A stretch of 46,300 bases of DNA from Saprospiraceae bacterium UBA7328. GTDB taxonomy: Bacteria > Bacteroidota > Bacteroidia > Chitinophagales > Saprospiraceae. Both the position numbers and the translations under genes were made by a program. The notes beneath the pieces were generated by a model. That model was not told the origin of the DNA. It saw only the letters and a list, made by a program, of their open reading frames with translations, and ran no database searches. Below, in pieces: positions 46,248-46,300 of the stretch (within the stretch, counting starts at the first letter, position 1; the number at the start of each line of letters is the position of its first letter). Location: contig DKPS01000136.1 of NCBI GenBank assembly GCA_002471345.1, positions 1-46,300 of the forward strand. Reading direction: 5' to 3'.

Positions 46248-46300
<53 letters not shown>

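Overview
The window looks like a chromosomal segment of an AT-rich Bacteroidota bacterium, most likely a marine Cytophagales relative; the rank below phylum is a guess. Supporting signs are the TonB-dependent outer-membrane receptors, few Shine-Dalgarno sequences, recurrent promoter -7 matches of the TAnnTTTG type, several phylum-typical families (DUF3127, OMP beta-barrel receptor, LytS/LytTR pair), and forced TTG or GTG starts. I see no prophage, IS element, CRISPR array or plasmid origin.

Layout. 1-12.3 kb is mostly on the minus strand: a nearly complete 2,4-dienoyl-CoA reductase (fadH), a two-gene ABC/HlyD exporter, a GNAT enzyme, a neutral zinc metallopeptidase, a plus-strand membrane protein with M15-like motifs, and an outer-membrane beta-barrel receptor behind a response regulator/histidine kinase pair. 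12.4-18.3 kb is mostly plus strand: SRPBCC protein, slipin, a secreted nickel superoxide dismutase, DUF3127 protein, a Fur-family regulator, and a three-gene arsenosugar cluster (arsM, AhpD-like gene, arsS). 18.3-23.5 kb is minus strand: DUF1648 protein, a BtuB-like receptor under a cobalamin riboswitch, and an M1 peptidase. 23.9-37.9 kb is housekeeping: M20 hydrolase, pyrF and mrp; a one-frame fusion of RibF to a family 2 glycosyltransferase; RluA-type pseudouridine synthase; YqgE; fabD; a cold-shock-domain protein; an ornithine cyclodeaminase-like/threonine synthase/homoserine kinase-like operon; rsgA. 38.1-43.1 kb is accessory: an esterase, a regulator with two AraC-type DNA-binding domains, SnoaL, YHS and SRPBCC proteins, and two decayed genes (a GNAT and an NTF2-like lipoprotein), each interrupted by an in-frame TAG. 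43.2 kb to the end holds folE, a LytS/LytTR two-component pair, a cupin protein and an initiator tRNA cut by the right edge.

The clearest functional units are the arsenosugar operon with an inverted repeat at its promoter, B12 uptake under riboswitch control, and the exporter operon. The most unusual items are the RibF-glycosyltransferase fusion, a nickel SOD whose predicted signal-peptidase site would expose exactly the His needed for the nickel hook, the OCD-ThrC-ThrB triad, a tiny leader ORF with a strong GGAGG after the B12 aptamer, and the two amber-interrupted genes. No wholly new multi-gene system could be demonstrated from sequence alone.
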